Below are positions 53,470 through 64,000 of a DNA stretch of 64,000 bases, in pieces. The translations under genes and the position numbers were made by a program. Within the stretch, counting starts at the first letter, position 1; the number at the start of each line of letters is the position of its first letter. Location: the NCBI RefSeq assembly GCF_036324505.1, contig NC_086361.1, positions 7,195,828-7,259,827 of the forward strand, given 5' to 3'. The notes beneath the pieces are model-generated. The model had not been told where the DNA came from and searched no databases. It saw only the letters and a list, made by a program, of their open reading frames with translations. Origin of the DNA: Eleginops maclovinus (taxonomy: Eukaryota; Chordata; Actinopteri; Perciformes; Eleginopidae).

Positions 53470-56400
53470 CCCGCAGCGAAGAACACAGAAACACACACAC
53501 ACACCCACACAGGTGAACAGACGGACAGCTGAGGAAGTGCGAGAGGGACAGACGGATGGAGAAGGCTGCTCCACCTGCTGACATTCCTCGATTTGTCCTC
53601 GACTCGTTGGGGAGATGGACCCTGCCTCATCATCCTCCCCCCCAGCAGGGACCCTTTCCCACCCTGTCATCCCTCCCCCTCCTCCACCTCCAACCCTCTA
53701 TCATCAGGCCTTTTAGTCCCATCTTTTCCTGAACCACATCTCTTCAAACAACAAGGCTTTGTATTAGCACAAAGAAATCACATCTTTATAATCCAACTAT
53801 CATGTGCTTTCCCCCCTCCTCCATGTTTTCTTTTTCTGTTGGCTTTAAAACGTTAGCTTATATTAGCCCCTTTAAGAACCAAAGATGATTGGTTGATCAC
53901 ACAACGCTGGCACTAAAACAGGGATCAGCAGCAGGGCAGGATGCAAGGGAAATGTGTTATTGGAGTTTTGTAAATTCAGCTAGGTTAGGGAGAAGTTGAT
54001 ACGAACTGACTGGAGATCAGCCATGACAAGAGCTTAACGACCCGTAATGTATCCCGTGAAAACCGATATAGTTAGCTTTTGGTCTCGCATGTTCTCCACT
54101 ATAGGTAATAAACGGAGTGTTTGTTATTTAGAGCGCTTTGCATACCTAATCAAACGTAATTTTTGCCGTTATATCATTTTTTCAGTGGGTCGAAAGACAC
54201 TAGTGGTGCTGTTGTAGACGTTTTTAGATGACTTTTGAAATTCTGTATTGTTTAATAATTAGAAAAGCACCAACCCAGAGACTCTCTGCTGCCCACGGTC
54301 AGAAAGGAGTCATTAAAACCTTCTTTTTTTCTTCAAATGTGTTAATGGTGACTTTGTGCTAATAAATAGCTTTTGGATTTAGGATTTTGAATAAACCAAC
54401 GCTAACTACCGGGAAATGTGATTAATTCAATCAGTTTGTGCCCAAAAATGCATCACGTCCCGAAACGTTCACATTTAAAAGCGTGTCCGCCATTATTATT
54501 TGTTTGCAGTGATACAAACGCTTTCCTCCCCCTAAAGAAAAGCCTGTGACAGCGGCTACATTTTAAAGGTTTGGGTCGTTAAGTTCTTGTAAGTTGTCTC
54601 AAAAACAAAAAAAAGCTGACTATAATTCTATCGAAAAACACTATCAACCTTTTAAAATGGTAGTTTAATAACATTCTCCTTGTTAATCTTCATCACCTCA
54701 ACACTGCTGAGCGTCTCCAACTGTGCGGTGGCTCTATCGCAGACGTAACACCAACACATCGTCTGTTCCCCAGCGTAGAAAATAAACCGGCTCCCGCCTG
54801 CCAACTGTGGTTAAACGTTGGTCGTAGGTGGCACCACAGGCCTGTCGCTGGAGCAGGAGAAGTAGCTGCTGCTTCATTTTGGGAATCCTCCAGCTGCGCC
54901 GGTATTAAAATCTCCTTCCCTGCTTCCTCCCATCGAGCAGCGTGGTGAAGTGTGACAACACAGAGGTGATGGTAGTAGCTTCTTCCATCTGTCGGGCAGC
55001 TTAATGTCACTTATAGAATGTCAGAAATGTCTTTAAAGTTCAGCATTTTTCCCACAGGCGTTCACAAATGTCAGCAGTTCACCTCGCTTCTTTAAGTGGA
55101 AGCGTCAATTCACCCAATTTACAACAACATTTATTTTTTACACATTTCCCCTCTATTGGTGTCTGGTCATGCTTATGGATTTTTGGTTTTATTTTCCAAT
55201 GCTTTGAGTCAATTTTGAGATTTCTGTCTCAGTTCAATATGGAGAGCCAGCAAGTGAGCTTAGCCTAGCAATGCTACGTCTGGAAATGGGCAACTAGCTA
55301 GCTTGGCTGTATCCAAAGGGAACCAATGTAGCTTGACCAATTAACACCTTATATATATATTGTTTGTTTAATTGGATGTAAAATAAGTGTTGGGTTTAAC
55401 AGTGCTTCTGGACTATTTCCTGATTTGTTAAACAAACTTCCTGTTTTCACACATTTCCCATACATCACTCCCGTAAAGCCACACATTTTTTCATTTTTAA
55501 AAATCAACAATTTTCCTATTATTTTCCAGTCTTTGTTGCTGGCTTCATCTAACTAGACAAAAAATACATTTCCCCACACTTTATTCCTTTGATGTTGGTA
55601 AAACAAATGACATCTCCAGAATCAAACTCCTTGGATAACCCTCCTCATATTTCAAACCCGGACGAGTAAAAGCATCTGCATGACTAGATACCACTAGAGA
55701 TTGAAGTGAGAACATGATGTCAGTGTGTTTTTGTCAAACCCAAAAGGCTCGGCAGGGATCATACTGAGAGTCGTGGGTGTCGGATGCTACCAGCAGCTGG
55801 ACAGACCATTTGTTAGTCCCCCCCCCTTTCTCCCCCCTGGTCCTCCTCCTCTCTGTGCTGTAGAGCACAAACTGAGCAACACCAGCACAGCTGCCCACAC
55901 CTCCTCTGTCCTCCAGCTCCATGTTTACACACTGAAACGTTTCCACTGGGCACACAACACACACACTGCCCTGTCCTCACCACCAACAAGTCCTGATTTC
56001 AGTTTCTTTCCTCAATCCTAAACTTTTTTTTGATTCACTTTAGTTTTGATTCTCACACTTCCTATTTTCCGAACTCCCTTCTCTTACAGCCGGCTCCCCC
56101 CTCCTCTTCCTCCTCTCATGCCAGGTAGATATTTCCTTTATTTCTCAGGAAGTATTTGATAGATCATTTTACGAGGAAATGTAATCCTGTCAGCAGCTCC
56201 CATCGACACAGCACAACAACAACTACATAATCTTCCCCCCCCAAAATTTAAATTTTTGAAAATCTCCCTCTTTTGACCTGCCAGTAATATATCACCCAAA
56301 GGCTTTTTAAAAAAAACAAACAAAAAAAATGCAAATATTACTCTCCAATGTTTGGAGCAGCACCTGGGAGAGAGGCCATATTTATATTTTGTCGGATTAA

Positions 56401-56850
56401 TCGTAGTATATTGTTTTTTCAGACATGGGGAAAGCATTTTTAAAGCCAGAGGAGAACAAGGACCCTTGATCTGTGTTTTTTTTTTTTTTTGGAGATCGGA
56501 AACTTCTCAAGTGTGGGGGTTTTATAGCCAGACAGACAACTCGACACTTATTCACTCGACTGACTGCTTTTAACCTTTTTTTGGTTTATTTCTTTATTTT
56601 TTTTGACAAGCGGAATGGATGAGAGGTCAATCCGAGAGGCGAAATGTGAATCTCTCTCTCCCCCCCTTGACAAAAGTGTTGTATAGACTCATTTTTCAAA
56701 CCTCTCCTTTGTTTGTTTTTTTGTTGTCGTTGTTGTTGTTGTTATTGTTGTCGTCAGACAGCATGGAATAATGACTCTTGCAAAGTGGCGCTGAAAAAGT
56801 AAATAATGACATAACCATGAATAAAGGATTGTAAAATATTAATAAAAGAA
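53470..56850 (+). other. Probable cnot3 3' UTR
   Basis: No coding exon follows the TGA at 53467-53469. Polyadenylation hexamers AATAAA are at 54361-54366, 54390-54395, 54781-54786, and paired at 56820-56825 and 56841-56846. The distal pair, 21 bases apart, is the best candidate for a long 3' UTR; the 54.4-kb pair would give a short one. Several T-rich and C-rich tracts occur near 55820 and 56480. The extent is inference. Confidence 0.45.
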
Positions 56851-59800
56851 GTACTTTTCAGAAAACTGAACTCGGCTGGTGCTTTGTCATGAGATTTCCA
56901 CAAATGACATACAGAGGTGGGACAACAAATCCCATTGGTCACAAAGAAGGGGCGGTATTTAGTTTGTAATCTGATATAATCAGTTAATTTTTTCAATACA
57001 TCAATTACCTTATCCTGGTGTTTAAGTATTCACATACAATTGTTCACAAGTGACATTTCAAAAGTAGATGAATAGACTTTTAACCATCTCAATGTATAAT
57101 TTTCATACATCTTGTTTGGCAGAAGTCTTCCTACTGATCTTATTATCATGATGCTCCTCTAGTGGCCAGCTGAGGGCAGTCAGGCTGACCGTGAATGAGC
57201 AGGACACTGCACTTCCTGTTGTCATGCCTTTAGAGTAACACAATGGGGTTTAAAGGACGAGACCAGCTGGAGTAAAATCAATGTATCAAAACTGTTTCCA
57301 ACTATGCTTAAAGTTTCATGATTGACTTGACTTTTCATTTCCCTATTTTGAAATACTAACTTGCAGCAATTATTCCAGCCTCTGAAGTGCTCGGTGTATG
57401 GGCGGAATATGATCTCAAAAAATAAATAAAATAAAATAGCATACTTCAAAATTACAACATCTTTATTTTAAATAGAAATATGCTTTTGTATGTTTGAATT
57501 TCTATATGTTTTAAAGTCATGGTTGGGAGGGTAACTTTAAAAACATATTCCTGCACAATTACTCATTAAATGTGAACAGTAACTTCAACTATCAGTATCT
57601 CAATGTAAAAGTAACCTGATTAAAAATAGACGTTTACAAATGCTCTTTTGGTGTATGACATGGATTAAAAGCAAACACAGTATTTTTGTTAATATAAAAA
57701 ATAGCCTACTTCAAAATTGAAAAATAAAATTCAGGCAGCATGTAAACATATAATATATAGATTTTTATTTTAAAATGTTTTTTAATGTAATTGTAAGGGA
57801 ATACGTTTACCTTCTTTTCTATAATGTAAAATGGATAATGTGAATTTTGTTGTATTAAAATCGTTGCTGCTCAGGCTTTCTGCTGGAGCTCTAACATCTG
57901 TAAAGAAAACACAGGCTGCATGTGGTTCAGTTTAATAAAAGATTCAAAGCTTAGCTCTTTCAGTGTAGGGAAATGAACTGGGAGAAGTATATGAAGATTA
58001 TTCATAGTACAAGTAGTGATATCACACTGTAGAAACCCTTAATTACACAGGAAAGTCCTGCATTCGATCTCCTTGAGTTAAAGATCTGGAATACTATCAG
58101 TGTACTCTACTTTTTTTATTTGTGTCATTTCTCCCCACTAAAATGTTGTGGAGAAAAGTATAATGTATTAAGTAATGTTGATGTTAATACAAACATGTAA
58201 TAACTAATAAGTTAAGTAGATTTATATTGTACTATGTTACTTTCAACCACTGTGCCAATGTCCCGGTGTTTTTGTGCTACACAGAAATCAAAGGATACAT
58301 AGTTTATCTTTCATTTACGCCGTCTTTTTCAGGGCACCGTTGGGGGAAATCGTTTATCACAATAATGATGGACTTGAGTTATTGTTTCATTATAGAGCTC
58401 GTGACCTCCTTTAGAGGAAACACAGAAATCACATTTTCTCACTCCGGTGAATCTCTGCTGCAGCACTCTCCTCCTGTCACTTCATGCAGTGTGTGCGTGT
58501 TATGTGGCGCTGTATGGGACAATAAAGCTTTAATGAAGCTTTAGCGGCTTCTCAGGGAAACACATTAGCATGAGCTGCATTAAATTAGAGATGTTTGGTT
58601 ATTCCTTGTTGCTCTTTGGCATGACCTGTCAGCAGGGATGGAAAGTACATTTACATTGGGTTTTGTAAATATTGCATGATTTACAGAATACAATAGAAAG
58701 GTATGCTCTTTACTTCACATCTGATTGAATAATGTAGGTACTAGTTATTTTAAAGATAAAGAGTTAACATTAAAACATATCAGTTCATGAAATATTAACC
58801 CAGCCAACACTAAAAACATACAGCTATTTAAATAAGCTCCACATGCTGCAATATTAAAACTACAGTACATTTATGTTACTGTAATGCATTGGTGATTTAA
58901 CACTCACTAAAAGACCATTTTGCACTTTACTTTTAATAATTTATTCATATGTTTCTTAACAATTGCCCCATATTAACTTAAAAGGCACTTTTTGAAGAAT
59001 TTCAAAATCACACCAAAATTCTGTATGTAAAAGTTCATAGTGGCTTTGAGTGTTTTACATTTCCTCTCTTTGACCATCACTTCTGAAATACAAAAGTACA
59101 GAAAATGTTCAAATCTGGACATTTGAGAATCTGGAAGCTTTGAATTTCCGTGCCTTTCTGTGTTGAAAAATGACTCAAATAATCAATCAATAATTAGTAT
59201 TGTGACAGATTATCTTTGGATTGATCTATTGATGTGTAACTGCTCCATGCCTGATTACATTACAGCTGCCTCTATTAAAGGAATAGTCCGGCGAAAAGTG
59301 ACCCCTTTTTCTGCATGAAAACTGATCAAATAAGCCCTCCAGAGAGTTTTACTCGTTCATCAACAAGTAGGCCTATTTTGGTACCTTTAAAGATATTTAA
59401 TGACATATTTTACACAGTTTTTGTAAACCTCTCTTACAAACACATTATTATCAAGTCCTCTGCATATACGAATCCTCCATGTATGTATACGTTTCCCTCT
59501 ACTCTCAATAAAGACATGCTTAAAAAAACAATAGAAATAGTTTTACCATAATAATAATAAACAAACAACGTACAACATCAGGTATCATCTTAAAGAAAAT
59601 ATAATAGAAAAGTGATTTTTAAGCATCATTAATTATGAGATATTACTCTTCCTCACATTCACACCTTGTTTTCTGTCCCAGAATACATTGCAGCTTTCTC
59701 TGTCATCGACGGAGCGACTCCTTCACAGCTGCCACAGAACTTCCTGTATTGCTAAAGGGCACCTCGGTGGTAGTTGTCCTCCCCCACCCCCCCTCACCTT

Positions 59801-61520
59801 ACCTCTGGGCCTCACCACCCCACTTATTTACACTGTGGCTGCTTTCATGTGCCTGAGCGACGCTTGTTTACTCCTCACGCAGCTTTACCTCGAGTTGACC
59901 GGCACATATGGAGATGCTGCATCCATATGCTCGTGTTTTCCTGCGGAGACTATCGCTCTCTTTCTCTCTCTTGGATGACTGGCTGCACGTATGTAACATC
60001 TTAACATGACTTAGCCTGGGTCACTGCCTGCAGATGTTTACATGTCCTACTTCTTTTTGGAGGGAAGATTATAAGGGGTGTTGGCACAGTTTTGTGCTTC
60101 TTTGTGTAACTCTATGTGAATGGGTTCAAGTGATCACCAAGCAGGAGGAGTAGGCCTATGTGAGAGAAACTGTGGGGGTGTGTGTAAGACACAAACAGTA
60201 CAGTATATGCACTGCTGTGGAATTCAAATGTTTTTCTTTTAGGTTTCTGAGGTTTTTAGCTTTGAAGGCTGAAATACCCAGATTTGTGTCCCCAGTATGA
60301 GTTCAAATACACAGTGGATCCTACATTTCCCATGAACCCAGTAAGAAATTCTTATTTGATAGTCAATGCAAATGCCCATGTCTTTGATATGTCATACCTC
60401 CAGTTGGTGATGCAATTTCTGATTTATACCGACAAGTAATGCATGAATTGGATTTGATATAACCAACGTACTGTAATAAATTCGTATATAACCAACGTAA
60501 TCGTGATCCAGGAGTGGTGGCAGAAAGAGCGCAACAAAGTTCGCGAAAGAAGTGAGAACAGGTCCAAAATCGGAACTTTCACCAATGTGACAGCTGTTGG
60601 TGTGCCTTGTTAATTCTAAAGTCAGAGTTCACTTATTTCTTACATATTTTTTCTACTTAAATAAGCCACTTCTGCACTTTGTTTTTTTTTAACTCAAACT
60701 ATCATCTTTTCCTAAACATAACCGAGCAATTGGGTTGCCTTATCACATTTTTGCACTGATGACATATGTTCTGCAAATGTCAAACTCGTGAAAAATAATT
60801 GGTTCTGAGACAGCCTACGAACAGCTGTATGAGCAAACATTGATAAGAGATAACCCTGGTTGCATGACTATTGCATCAGGAAGATTGTTTTTTAGATTAC
60901 AAAACTTACTTAGGTTAAGTAGAACTTCTCATTAAGAGTAGAATTACCTCAGGGGCCAAGTCCACCAAAAGTTTTTTCTGGATGCCGGTGTATTTAAAGA
61001 AAAGTTATTTGCAATGTGAGCCAGGGGGCAGATAACATCGTGTATTAGATTATATTCATAGGCTTTTCAAGAAAGTGTTATATCATGTTGATGAGATAGG
61101 TGTCCTAAATAGTCATGTGGCAAATATGATACAGAAAGACCAACAGTATAGTCATGTACTGATAATGCAGAATGACCCATTTCAGCGTGATTATATTACT
61201 GGAGTATACCTAGTGATGCATTCATGTGTCAATGTAATGATGCAGCTGCCAGCTGGTAAACATGGGGCTTGACTTCATATACCGTCAATATTGCTTGTAT
61301 TCATAATCTAAAATTGCAAATTCAATGAGCTAACTAAAGCGATAATCATATTGAGTAAAAAGTACAATATATAAATTAGTAGTACCTAAAAATTAGCTTT
61401 GGTACAGTAAATTAACCAGTATAACCAGTCAAATTGCACAACGTTGGCTGAAAACAAAATAATGGTTTCTCAAATTTGACATTTTGGAGGTATATGATTT
61501 TTGGTGTTCATATTGGTTGT
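56851..61520. other. Intergenic region without recognised genes
   Basis: AT-rich DNA with no exon that I can assign. The longer open frames near 58227-58544 and 59635-60004 have no family motifs. A short stretch at 58638-58760 (GGATGGAAAGTACATTTACA) may be a fragment related to the AGTAC-rich repeat at 35502-35851. Confidence 0.5.
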
Positions 61521-61522
61521 AA

Positions 61523-64000
<2,478 letters not shown>

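Noticed and set aside
59635..60004. Three overlapping plus-strand open frames that might be a small gene
   Set aside because: No frame has a known motif, and the overlap of frames in a C-rich stretch is what base composition alone would give.

Overview
This is vertebrate nuclear DNA, almost certainly from a ray-finned (teleost) fish. Genes are split into short exons with GT/AG boundaries, introns are AT-rich, microsatellites are common, and there are many interspersed repeats of kinds familiar from teleost genomes. I see no bacterial, phage, CRISPR or operon structure. The species cannot be fixed from the sequence.

Five protein-coding genes are supported exon by exon, with reading phases that close across every junction. 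From left to right: (1) gsg1l2-like, plus strand, last four exons at 1876-4045, a four-helix claudin-like membrane protein of the GSG1/GSG1L family with an unusual Gly/Met-rich tail; (2) recoverin (rcvrn family), minus strand, 9175-7406, three coding exons, 192 aa; (3) a TMEM238-family small membrane protein, minus strand, 18580-17757, two coding exons, 104 aa; (4) a CCDC106-family coiled-coil protein, plus strand, 20314-24405, seven exons, 346 aa; (5) cnot3, plus strand, coding 29534-53469, eighteen coding exons, 926 aa, the CNOT3 subunit of the CCR4-NOT deadenylase, with a probable promoter and noncoding first exon near 27.0-27.3 kb and a 3' UTR that may run to about 56.85 kb.

The TMEM238 and CCDC106 genes are arranged head to head. 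There is no functional cluster. The genes act separately: membrane/receptor auxiliary (gsg1l2-like), phototransduction calcium sensor (recoverin), unknown small membrane protein, nuclear coiled-coil protein, and mRNA decay scaffold. From memory of the human map, GSG1L2, RCVRN and TMEM238L are on 17p13.1, while TMEM238, CCDC106 and CNOT3 are on 19q13.42, so this window joins content that is split in human.

Between the genes lie long stretches without recognisable coding sequence (4.05-7.4, 9.2-17.5, 24.4-27.0, 57-64 kb). Repeats include three small hAT-like elements with terminal inverted repeats (one with a perfect 8-bp target duplication), a decayed DIRS-like RNase H fragment, several other interspersed-repeat relics, and large CA/GT, AAT, TA and poly-C tracts. 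I found no convincing undescribed biological system. The most interesting items are the Gly/Met tail of the GSG1-like protein, the long Ser/Gly-rich exon of cnot3, paired CA tracts beside two consecutive cnot3 splice donors, and the intact-looking hAT element.
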